The position numbers and the translations under genes were made by a program. The notes under the pieces were generated by a model, which ran no database searches, had not been told where the DNA came from, and was given only the letters and a program-made list of their open reading frames with translations. DNA of 53,257 bases from Cochliopodium minus. Lineage: Eukaryota > Discosea > Himatismenida > Cochliopodiidae. The stretch spans positions 1-53,257 of the forward strand of contig JAMYWO010000138.1 of NCBI GenBank assembly GCA_024220525.1, read 5' to 3'. Below are positions 11,332 through 22,103 of this stretch, piece by piece (positions within the stretch are counted from its first letter, which is position 1; each line of letters opens with the position of its first letter).

Positions 11332-12650
11332 ATGAAGCAAGTATATTGCTTCATATTTGTTCAAGTAATAATATATTTTCATCATTTATCAAAATATCTC
11401 ACAAAATTCAATTCCAATAACGTATATTAGTTAATTTAAGCTTATATTTTTAAATTGTAGTTATTTCTAATGTTGATAATAGTGATGATTTATAAAAAGA
11501 ATGGGCAATTGTATGATGAAATGAGAGAATTGGATAAGAAAATAAGCAATATATCAAATACACTCCAATCACAAGATTATTGGAAAGATAAAATAAGAGA
11601 TTTGGAAAAGGTAAAATTGGAAGTAAAAAAGGATTATGAATTCTTCTGTTAAACAGATGTGAATATAAATCTTTTTGGAGAATTAAATTATTTAATTTAT
11701 AAAGATAATTGACTTGAAAGAAGTGATAAATACATCATTAAGTTTTACACCTTTACAAAACAAAGCAAAATTTATAATTGCAAGTTATACACATCGTGAA
11801 GATGAGCTTTCGAAGCTGTCTCAGTTGAACCATGCCTCGTATGCTGCTAAACACAATTTCAGGTCGGTTTTTCCTTCCATGATTGCTTTTCCAGAGAACA
11901 TACATCCTTTTTATTTGAAAGAAATGAACATGTTGAGATATTTAGAGGACGTAGAAGATGGTGGTAAGCCAAAAATTTAATTTACAAAATTAAATCATTA
12001 AATAATAAAATAAATAAATAATTTCAAAAATAAATAAAATTTTAAATACACTAGGATGGTTATTGTGGATGGATGATGATGCTTTTGTAACAAATTTTGA
12101 AATAAACATTCATAATGAAATTAAGAAATTACAAGAAAAATATGGAAATGACAAGTGTCTTCTAGTCTCCAAAGACCCACATCCTTACACTTTATTGAAT
12201 GCAGGTGTTCTTGCTGTTTCAAAGACCAATTATTGTTTAAAGTTGATAGAAAGAATTTTTATAGAGGGTCCGGGAAAGAAAAGGTACCAAGGCGACCAAG
12301 ATGCTTTCATACAATTTTTAACAGGTTAATTATTTTTTTCATTTTGGTGTCTTTATTTTTATTTTTGGAATTCATTTTTTTTATAAATAGAAATCGGAGA
12401 AATAAAACCAAATAAAACAGAAGAGCTTTTGAATGAAATGGAGCCTGGAAAACATGTGATTGCTGTTCCAAACACTTTCTTCAATTCTTTTTGTAGGTAT
12501 GATACCTACAAAGACAGGCCTGATTCTGTTTGGAAACCAGGGCACTTTGCAGTACATGTTACCGGTATGGATCGAACTGATAAGTTGAAATATGTGAAAG
12601 GTATCTTGAGTTATCTTGAGACCAAAGATAAATCTTCATTGTTGTGTTGA
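11332..12650 (+). CDS. Type II membrane glycosyltransferase, GT34/MNN10-like
   Basis: Likely exons: 11332-11364 (MKQVYCFIFVQ), 11461 to 11610 or 11622 (either GTAAAA donor keeps phase 0), 11705-11963, 12055-12324, 12391-12650. The N-terminus is a signal anchor (residues ~4-24), then a charged coiled-coil stem. The luminal domain shows a DxD-type motif in LLWMDDDAFV, NAGVLAVSK, GDQDAF and a late GHFAVHVTG, the order seen in galactosyl/mannosyltransferases of family GT34. These transfer sugars from nucleotide donors to glycans in the Golgi. The catalytic domain is compact. Family call is moderate; substrate unknown. Confidence 0.75.
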
Positions 12651-12809
12651 ATTCCCATCTTTGACTTGTCTTATCCTGTAAATATTAAACTTATTCTTTG
12701 TTTCATTTTCATTTAATTTATTTTGAAATATAATTTTATTCTAAACAAGATGAGGAACCTTCCTGTTTTTATCTCTAGTTTAGAATTAAAAAATAAATTT
12801 GATTTTATT

Positions 12810-12937
12810 ATCTTGTTAATAAGTAAGAATAAAAATCAGAGAATTGGATATTCTAAACAACCTCTTTCAAATAAAGATAAAAAATAATATAATAAATAAA
12901 AAAAAAAATAAGGATTGTATCTTCATAATTAGTTTTA
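12810..12937 (+). promoter_or_regulatory. Upstream block shared by the two tandem paralogues (copy 1)
   Basis: Although most noncoding sequence of the two paralogues has diverged, this stretch matches 17286-17404: TATCTTGTTA, then AAAATCAG followed by a TTGGATATTC element, then a GATTNTATCTTNATAATT element about 10-20 bp before the ATG. Conservation upstream of both starts suggests promoter or 5' UTR function, though a recent duplication would also leave it. Confidence 0.45.
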
Positions 12938-15900
12938 ATGATCAATAAAAAATTCATTATTCCTTTGGGTGCTATATCATTGGGTATTTTGGGAGGATTG
13001 CTTGCTCATCATTTCAATTCCAAAAAAAAGAAAATTGATCCAAAACAAATAAAAAAATCTTTTGAAGATTTTATTAATGCATTGTTAGAGAAGAATTACA
13101 AGAATATATTGAAATCATTTGATGATCTTCTCTCATATGATTGGTAAATAATAAAAAAATATAAAAAATAAAATATTGTATGCCCATAAACATTCATAAT
13201 GAAAAATATAAAAATATTGTAAACACAAAACATTAAATATCTGTTTATTTCAATATCGACAAACATATCGAAATATTCATCACAATAAAATTATAATTTA
13301 TATCAAATGGAACAATAATATTGTATCTTATGTTGATATAAAGATTGATCCAAAGATTAAATTCTTCACATTAAAAAGCAAATAATTATAAATCCTAATG
13401 TAATTTTAAAAGGAAAACATTGAACCCAAAGAAAATAGAAGATGTAAATTTGTTTATTCAGCTACATTCTTTGATAGAGAGAATGGAGTTTTTTGGGATA
13501 AAGTACGAGCAGCAACTTGATCTGATCATCCACTGCAGCGAAATCCTGAAAGAGTTGAGGCAAAAGAAAATGAAAAATGAGACGAGACAAGCCTTAAAAT
13601 TATTCTCGTTATTTACTGACAAGTTGTTGTGCTCAAGGAGATTAAACATTGCTTTGAATTACAGAGAAAAAATAGAAACTGAACTCAAAAAAATATGGAT
13701 GTTTAATGACAACGTGAAACCCCAAGATTTAGATACCAAACTCTCCTCATTGAGTTGTCTCATTAGATTGTTGATGATGAAAGGAAAGTATGAGGAAGTT
13801 ATTGATAAATTTAACGCAATTTGCAAAGAGCCGAATATGTTGAAGATTTTTGGGATTGCACATCATAGTAATTTGTTTTCTTTTTTTTTATTATTTTTAA
13901 TTGATTGAATTTTTTTTAATCAAAAATAAAAAGCTGTTTTTTTGATGGTAATTTTTCGCCTATTCTTTTTCTATTAAATTTTTTTTGTTTTTTTTAAAAT
14001 AGTTATTTTCATTCTGGAATGCAGCTTTGAGAACAAGAAATCCAAATAAAGAAACAATTTCCAAAATTCTTATTCTTCTCAAAAATTTACTTCAAAAAAA
14101 TTCAAAAGAAGGAATAATTGGGTTGCTCTATTTTTCAGTTTCAAACTTTGACTTCTATTTTGACCATGTAAGAGGTAAAAATCTATTTTTTTGTTATTTT
14201 TATTTTAAAAGATTTTAAAAATAATATTTTGTTTGTAAATAAGAAATGATTGGACCTGAAGGAATATCTAACAAATTGGGATTCGGTGTTTTGAAGAATG
14301 GAGAGCCAGTAGATTGTAAAATAAGATTGAAGACATTGGAAGGAGAGCTACTTTTCGAAGAGTTCATTCCAAAAAAAGTCTTTCCAAAAAATTTCTTCGA
14401 AAAAGGGAAATTGGTGGATGTTTCGGTGCACAAAAAGCTCTTAGAAAATAGTCATCAATTTTTATTTGAAAACTTTTGCGATGGAAATGAAGAATCTGTT
14501 AATTGGGTTTCTGACTCTTTGGAAACCAATTTTCCTTTTTATAGTGTCATCTCTTCCAACATTTCTATCGCAAAGGGAGTTTTTATCATTTCTTACGAGG
14601 TGGATGTTGGAAATGGAAAAACGGAAGAGTTTTTTTCCTTGTTGATCAACAGATATGCATCTAATGTACAAAACTCACATGTACTCAAAAATTTAGATTT
14701 ATTGTAAAATTATTTTTTTAAATAATTTTTAATGATCATACTTTATTTTTAATTTTTTTTTTTTTTTATTTTATTATTTTATAATACTTTCTTTTTTATC
14801 TGACATTAATGGAATAATCCTCAAAAATTTAATTTTTTTTTTTCAAATAATTTTTTCAAATTTATTTTAAGGCCCAAAGAAGAAATGACCATCTTTGATT
14901 ATATCTGGGTAAATTTTAGTTGTCTTGTTTTAAAAAAATTAAAAAAATCATTCAATTATTTTAAAAAAAAGAAATTTCTTGTGCCAAAGATATCTCTTTC
15001 CAAAGCAAAAAAATTGGACTTTGCCAATAAATTTTTTGTTCAGAAAGGTTTTGATTCAGTTTCTAGCTTAATGGACGAAAAATTCACTAAAGTGTTTTTT
15101 CTTAGTGCTTGTCTTCCTTTCTTGAGTAAAAATAAAAATTTTTCAAAAAATAAATAACTAAAAATTTAAATTAAACTGTTAAAAAATCAAAAATTAGAAT
15201 AAGATATTATTAAAATTTAAAAAATTGATTATTTTTAAAACTTTTTTTTTTATTATTTTTCATAATTTTTTAAAGAAATTACTTGTACAATTTTGGGAGA
15301 CAAAGAAACGTTCAAAAAAATCACAGATGGAGTGGAGTTTTTCTTCAAACAAAACAAGGACACCCAACTCAACTCAGCTTTAATACATTTGTATCAAGAA
15401 ATGTTAGATTTTTACGATTATTTTGGAGATAGAGAAACAATGGAGGTAATTGCCAATAAAATCTTGCTTTTGGACTTTTCTTCTTTGAGTTTGGACAATG
15501 AAATGGAGGTTTTTGTGTATTTCAGAGCTTACTTCATTATGATCGAGTCCCATGCTTCAAAGAGAGAATTTGAAATGTGTAAAAACAAAATTTTATTTTC
15601 ATTTTCATTTTTATTTTTATTTTATTTTTTTTATTTTTTATTTTTTATTTTTTATTTTTTATTTTTTATTTTTTATTTTTTATTTTTTATTTTTTATTTT
15701 TTATTTTTCATTTTTATTTTTTATTTTTTATTTTTTATTTTTTATTTCAAATTTCAAATTTCAAATTTCAAATTTCAAATTTTTCTTTCAAATTTTTTAT
15801 TTTTTATTTTTAAAAATTATTAATATTTTTCATTTTAGGTTCAAAATTAATACTTTTCGTCCACCAGAGGATGCTTAAGGTCTGTAGTTACAATTCGGTT

Positions 15901-17124
15901 CTCCAAAGCTACCTTTCCAAACAGATTATTAATTGGTACTATTTTTTTAACATTGAAGCCTCTCTTTGTTTTGAACAAGATGTAAAACATATTTTCTGTA
16001 ATTTTTTGTTTTAAATGTAACAATTTTAATAAACTATTTTAAGGACGAAGAACAATTGGTCCCAATAGATTTTAAAGTTAATGAAAATGTTGATAGAAAA
16101 GCGTACTTTGATACACTCAAAATTTATTTAAGGTTTTCCACTTTTTTTTTTTAAATTTTTTTTTTATTATTCTTATTTTATTTTAAATTATTTTTAAATT
16201 TTTTTTAAGTTTTCATTTCTTTTTCAATTTTTCAAGACAATTTTAAAAGAATTTTTTTCAGGCCTGATTTTTTTATTTTTTATATTTAAATATTTAATTG
16301 ACTTTTTTAATTAATTTAAAATTATTTTTAAATCATTTATTTTTGTAATTTTTTTTTTATAATTTAGAAAATATTTTGGGAAAAGAGAAGAAGGAAAAGT
16401 AAAAGGAAAATTGATCGAATATTTGGTGAAATTGGAAAAATTGATCGAAGAAATTCCTCTTAACTCATCCACACTTTTAAATGAATCCACAATTTCCCAA
16501 ATTTTCCTTTGTGCCAGCACTCGAGCTTTTTTGGGAGAAAATAAAAGATCAATTGAACATCTTAGGAAAGCAAAAATGGTGGGAGATGAGATGGAGATTG
16601 AATTTTATACAGAACATTCTGAAAATTGCAACAAAAATTACTTTTTCATCTTCAAAGTTAATTCCCTTGTGAGAAGTGAGAAAAACGAAAATGAAGCAGT
16701 TTTGAACTTTCAAATTGATCTTCGTTTCAAACTTATTGATTTGAAAGAGACTTATCTTCAAGAGGGAGATGTTTTCAAGTTTTCTTTTGTTCCATTTTCG
16801 AAAATTGATCTTTTTGAAAAGAATTCTCAAGATTTGTTTGAAATTTCAAAAAGAGAATCTTCAGTGATTTGTTTTGAAACAAAAGTCGAAAAAGAAAACA
16901 CTGTTTTTGTTTCTGATTTCAAAAAAAGAGCACTTGTTGTTTCGAAACAAATCACTTTGTTCGAAAAAGAAACAACATATGTTTTGAAAGCAGAAGTGTT
17001 TGATAAAGAAGGAAAACTGATTGCAGTAAACTTTTTGATTCAGGAATTGATGGAGAAACTTCCTCATGATTTGCTTTCAACTCTTAAAAGTTATGATTTT
17101 GTTTCTTTTTTGAAAAATCTTTGA
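12938..17124 (+). CDS. Unrecognised membrane-anchored helical protein, paralogue 1
   Basis: Eleven exons joining in phase: 12938-13143, 13413-13867, 13934-13947 (14-nt micro-exon), 14003-14174, 14244-14703, 14872-14908, 14972-15125, 15276-15578, 15839-15981, 16044-16132, 16368-17124; 929 residues. The N-terminus has a glycine-rich hydrophobic segment (about 5-26) followed by KKKK, like a signal anchor or mitochondrial outer-membrane anchor. Most of the rest is predicted helical with TPR-like stretches (LMMKGKYEEVIDKFNAIC). A region after GFGVLKNGEPVDCKI and the last ~170 residues look beta-rich. I recognise no family and propose no function. Every intron position and phase is matched in paralogue 2, which strongly supports this model. 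Intron 8 contains a long (ATTTTTT)n tract. Confidence 0.85.
15597..15760 (+). repeat. (ATTTTTT)n microsatellite in intron 8 of paralogue 1
   Basis: Starting just after the donor at 15579, T-rich sequence becomes a nearly perfect 7-bp ATTTTTT repeat, followed by short TTTCAAA repeats to about 15782. The matching intron of paralogue 2 (19874-20020) is T-rich but lacks the long regular array, so it expanded after duplication. Confidence 0.8.
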
Positions 17125-17232
17125 AAAAAAAACCACAACACTTTTATTCTTTAATTACATTCAATTTATTTTAATAAAAAAATTTATTTCTAAAACAAAT
17201 CACAACCTTCCTTTTTTCTTTGTCTTGGCTTT
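16672..17232 (+). repeat. 3' homogenised tract, copy 1 (pairs with 20728-21288)
   Basis: About 560 bp, covering the last ~150 codons, the stop and ~108 bp of 3' flank, match 20728-21288 with only a handful of substitutions (for example CTTCGT against CTATGT, and one silent change in a TTTCGAAA run). Upstream exon sequence and all introns of the pair are far more diverged. Confidence 0.9.
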
Positions 17233-17285
17233 TAAAATTTGAAATCCTCTCATCTTGTTCATAATTTAAAAAAAATTTTTTAACT

Positions 17286-17404
17286 ATCTTGTTAGAATCA
17301 AAGAATTTAAAATCAGTGATTTGGATATTCAAAATGAATTCAAAATCAATTAAAAAAAAAAAAATAAAGATTCTATCTTTATAATTTATCTTGATAATTT
17401 ATTA
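17286..17404 (+). promoter_or_regulatory. Upstream block shared by the two tandem paralogues (copy 2)
   Basis: Counterpart of 12810-12937, with the same order of short conserved strings before the start codon. It lies only ~160 bp after the stop of paralogue 1, so the second gene has a compact promoter. Confidence 0.45.
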
Positions 17405-20400
17405 ATGTTGAATAAAAATTTCATTATTCCTTTGGGTGCTTTATCATTGGGTATTTTGGGAGGATTGCTTGCTCATCATTTCAATTCCAAAAAGAAGAAA
17501 ATTGATCCAAAACAAATTGAGAAATCTTTTGAGGATTTAAATAATGCAATGTTAGAGAAGAATTGCAAGAATATATTGAAATCATTTGATGATCTTCTCA
17601 CATATGATTGGTAAAAATAAAAAAAAAATTTTGAAAAAAAAAAAAATTTTGGGTTGAATGAATTTACTTGTTTCCCATCTATCTGAATCAACACCTATAT
17701 TTTAAAAATGAAATAAATTATTTAAATATTTTCTTTTTTATTAATTTTTAATTATAAATTTTTAAAAGGAAAAGATTGAGTTCAAAGAAATTAGAAGATG
17801 TCAATTTACTCATCAAACTTTGTGGCTTATTGGAAAAGTTCGAATTCTTTGGGACAAGGCATGAAGAACAACTTGATTTGATCATCTTCTGCAATGGAAT
17901 GATGAAAGAGTTAAAATACAAGAAAATGAAGACTGAAATTAGGGATTCCTTGAATGCATTTTCTTCATTAAATTTGGGAATATTGAGTTCAAGGAGATTC
18001 AACATTGCTTTGAATTACAGAGACAAAATAGAAAATGAAGCCAGGGAAATGTGGATGTTTAATGATACTGCGAGAAATAAAGATTTAGAATCAAAAATAA
18101 ATTCTTTGAATTGTCTCATTAGATTGTTGATGATGAAAGGAAAATACGACGAAGTAATTGAAAAATTTAACGCACTTTGCATAGAGTCTAAAGGATTGAG
18201 TATATTTGATATCAAATTTAGAAGTAAGTTTGTTTTCTTTTTATTAAATAAATTTTAAATTGAAAGAAAGATTCTTTTAGTATGGTAATTTTTCATTAAT
18301 TCTTGATTTCATTTAACTGATTAATTATTATTATAAAAAGTTATTTTCATTTTGGAATGCAGCTTTGAGAACAAGAAATCCAAACAAAGAAACAATTTCG
18401 AAAATTATAAATCTTTGCATAGATACTGTCCAAAGGAGTTCAGAGATAGGATCATTCGTGATGTTAAATTATTCAGTTTCCAAGTTTGATTTCTATTTTG
18501 ATAACATCATGGGCAAAAATTTTTAAAATTTGGATTTTTATTTATTTAAATTATCTTTTAAAATTTTATTAAAGATAAAATTGGACCAGAAGGAATATCT
18601 ACCAGGTTGGTGTTCAGTGTTTTGAAGAACGGAGAGCCAGTTGATTGCAAAATAAGAGTGAAAACATTGAAAGGAGAGCTACTTTTTGAAGAGTTCATTC
18701 CAAAAAAAGTTTTTCCAAAAAATTTCTTCAAAAAAGGGGAATTGGTAGAAAACTCAGTCTACAAAAAACTCATGGAACATAATCATGAAGTTTTATACGA
18801 AAATTTGGGAAGAGAAATATATCAGCTCAACACTCGCAATAATGACACCTCTCATGATTTTATTTCTAGCTGTTTGGAAGCCTTATTTCCCATTTACAAT
18901 GTCATCACATCTGAAATTCCTTTGAACAAAGGATTGTTTGTCATTTCTTACGAAGTTGATGTTGGCAATGGAAAAGCAGAAGAGTTTTTTTCAATGTTTA
19001 TCAACAGATTCGCCTCTAATAACACTGATTCTCTTCTCCTTTTTAAAACATTGGATTTGTTGTAAAAAATATTTTTTAAAAATTAATTTCAATCTCAAAT
19101 TTGAATATATTTTTTATTTTTCAAAATAATCAAACAAATAATATTTTATTTTTTTATTATCTTTTAAACAATCCCAAGACCCAAAGAAGAAATGCCAGGA
19201 TTGAATTACTTCTGTGTAATTTCTTTTAAAAAAAAAATCTTTAATTTGTTTATTTTAATCAATTTTTTTTTTTGAAAAAAAAAAAAAAAAGGAAAATTTT
19301 TCGAAAGAAATCAGTCTTATAAACACCAAGAGCTTTGAAGTTGCAAATAATTTTATTCTCCAAAAAGGATTCGATTCGATTTCTTTTTTTATGGACGGAA
19401 CTTTCACCCAATATTTGTTTGTCGAAGTATTTTATTCCTTTGTAGGTAAGAAAATAAAATAATAAAAAAGAAAATCAAAAAATTTAAAATATATCTTTTC
19501 ATTTTTATTTTTTCTTTCTTTTTCAAATTTTTAATAATTTATTTATTTTTTATTTTTTCAAAAGGTATAACTTGCAAAATGTTAGAAGATAAAGAAACTT
19601 TCAAAAAAATCACAAATGAATTAGAAATTTACCTTCAAAAAATCTTCAGTGATGGAAAAACCAGCAACATATTTATGAGTTTTTTCTACCAAACCATGTT
19701 TGATTTTTACGATTATTTTGGAGATAAAGAAATAATTGATGTCATCGCCAATAAATTCTTACTTTTGGACTTTTCTTCTTTGAGTTTGGCTAATGAATTT
19801 GAAGTTTTGACTTATTTCAAAACATACTCAATTGTGATTGAGTCTCAAGCTTCAAAAGGAGAATTTGCTCTGTGTAAATATTTTTTTTTTTTTTTTTTTT
19901 TATTATTTATTTTTTATTTTAATATTTTATTTTATTTTTACTTTTTAATTTTTATTTTTTTTTTTATTTTTAATTCTATTTATTTTTTTATAATAACAAT
20001 TTAATATTTTTTGAATTTAGGCAAAAAATTGTTATTGTTCCTTCAGCAGAAAATTAATAATGTTTGTGTTTACGATACTTTACTTCAAAGCTACCTTTCC
20101 AAAAAAGTTATAAATTCTTACTACTTTCTGGGGATTGAAGCCTCTCTTTGTGGAGGACAAGATGTAAATAAATTTTCTTTGATCTTGACAATCATTTTCA
20201 ATCAATTATCATTTATTCTTAGGAGTTGGTTCAATTAAAAAACATTGATTATGAAATTACTGAGAGTGTTGGTAGAAAAGCGCACTTTGATACTCTGAAA
20301 ATCTACTTAAGGCATAATCTATTTTTATTTGATAATTTTTTTTTGTATTTTTTTTTTTTTTATAATTTGAATTTTATTTTTAATTTTTAATTTATTTTGA

Positions 20401-21180
20401 AATTATTAACAATTTTTTTTTAGAAAATATTTTGAAATAAGAGAAGAAGGAAAAGTAAAAGAAAAATTGTTCGAACATTTGGTGAAATTGGAAAAATTGA
20501 TCGAAGAAATTCCTCCTAACTCTTCCTTTGTTTTGCAAACCTCTACAATTTCCCAAATTTTCCTTTGTGCCAGCACTCGAGCTTACTTGGGAGAAAATCA
20601 AAGATCAGTTGAACATCTCAGATCAATAAAAATGGTGGGAAATGAATTTGGAATGAATTTATTTTTGGAACATTCCAATAATCACTCTAACAATTATTTT
20701 TTCACCTTCAAAGTCAACTCCCTCTTGAGAAGTGAGAAAAACGAAAATGAAGCAGTTTTGAACTTTCAAATTGATCTATGTTTCAAACTTATTGATTTGA
20801 AAGAGACTTATCTTCAAGAGGGAGATGTTTTCAAGTTTTCTTTTGTTCCATTTTCGAAAATTGATCTTTTTGAAAAGAATTCTCAAGATTTGTTTGAAAT
20901 TTCAAAAAGAGAATCTTCAGTGATTTGTTTTGAAACAAAAGTCGAAAAAGAAAACACTGTTTTTGTTTCTGATTTCAAAAAAAGAGCACTTGTTGTTTCA
21001 AAACAAATCACTTTGTTCGAAAAAGAAACAACATATGTTTTGAAAGCAGAAGTGTTTGATAAAGAAGGAAAACTGATTGCAGTAAACTTTTTGATTCAGG
21101 AATTGATGGAGAAACTTCCTCATGATTTGCTTTCAACTCTTAAAAGTTATGATTTTGTTTCTTTTTTGAAAAATCTTTGA
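17405..21180 (+). CDS. Unrecognised membrane-anchored helical protein, paralogue 2
   Basis: Eleven exons: 17405-17610, 17769-18223, 18271-18284 (14-nt micro-exon), 18341-18512, 18575-19061, 19179-19215, 19292-19445, 19565-19873, 20021-20163, 20223-20311, 20424-21180; 940 residues. Exons 1-4, 6, 7 and 9-11 have exactly the same length as in paralogue 1; exons 5 and 8 differ by 27 and 6 nt. The N-terminal anchor is nearly identical (LGILGGLLAHHFNSKKKK). Introns 4 (18513-18574) and 10 (20312-20423) begin with GC instead of GT, at positions where paralogue 1 has GT. No stop or frameshift was found, so both copies appear functional. Function unknown; a membrane-tethered helical scaffold is only a guess from the shape. 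Confidence 0.85.
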
Positions 21181-21288
21181 AAAAAAAACCACAACACTTT
21201 TATTCTTTAATTACATTCAATTTATTTTAATAAAAAAATTTATTTCTAAAACAAATCACAACCTTCCTTTTTTCTTTGTCTTGGCTTT
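20728..21288 (+). repeat. 3' homogenised tract, copy 2
   Basis: Partner of 16672-17232 (constant offset 4056). Identity ends abruptly about 108 bp past the stop, at the string CTTGGCTTTTAAA. Confidence 0.9.
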
Positions 21289-21327
21289 TAAAGTTTATAT
21301 CATTAAAATTAAATTAAATAAAAGATA

Positions 21328-22063
21328 TCAATAAATTTTTCTAACCATTGCCATGCAAGAAGTTTTACTTAAATTACTTGCCAAAAGGTTAAATATTTCA
21401 TCTAATAATTTATCAAACATTAAAAAATTTTAAAAGGCAATGAATTAGTAAAATGAAATACTAATATTAAAGCTGGTTTTTGCAGAAACTTCCATGCTTT
21501 CAGCTCCCCTCCAATCTTTAATCAACTCGTCCACATATTTTTTAGAAACCGTTCTCTCTTCTTCCAAATCGCTTTTATTTCCGATCACCACCATTTCAAC
21601 TTTATCAGTATCTTTCACTCTGATAATTTGTTCTCTAAAATCCTGAAGTGAATTGAAAGATTGTTTGTTCGTTATAGAATAAACGAGTATGAATCCATGT
21701 GAATTTTTTATATAAACCTTTTTTTTATTTTATTTAATTTTTAAATCAATTAAATAATTTGATTATACATCTCGAATTGCTTGGAATTCACCAGATGATG
21801 TTGATGTATCAATAATCTCAAGAAGATAATTATTATCAAAAATCTTTAAGGGAAAAATGGAAAATTAAAAAAAAAGATGAATTTGAATATCCTTCAAACT
21901 ATAAGATTAAAATTGAGATTTTACATTAATATTTTTTCTATAACTGTCCTCCAAGTTTGGATCATAATTTTCAACAAAAATGCCTTGCACAAACCGAATA
22001 ATTATTGCAGATTTCCCAACCCCCTTTATCTCCAAAAATAACAAAATTATATTCTCTATTCAT
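21328..22063 (-). pseudogene. Divergent Ras-like GTPase with a P-loop frameshift
   Basis: Minus-strand exons: 22063-21925, 21843-21769, 21717-21462, 21401-21328; about 180 residues if read through. Ras-type features: [20 protein letters not shown] (effector loop), LVYSITNKQSF, VVIGNKSDLEEE (G4) and EVSAKTSFNI (G5). Exon 1 is 139 nt rather than 138: a run of five G (plus-strand C run near 22020) shifts the frame inside the P-loop GDKG/VGKSA. Switch II DTAGQE is replaced by DTSTSSGEF, removing the catalytic Gln. The tail has CMAM, CaaX-like, but five more codons follow before TGA. A partial copy lies at 1-212. This is a decaying gene or a homopolymer error in an otherwise divergent GTPase. Confidence 0.75.
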
Positions 22064-22103
22064 AGGTTCTTTCAATTTTTTTATTTTTTAATTTCGTTTT
22101 TAT

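Noticed and set aside
13144-13412. Reading paralogue 1 exon 1 as a complete 69-residue protein
   Set aside because: The apparent stop lies in a GTAAAT donor after TATGATTG; the same junction occurs in paralogue 2 and the next exon joins in phase.
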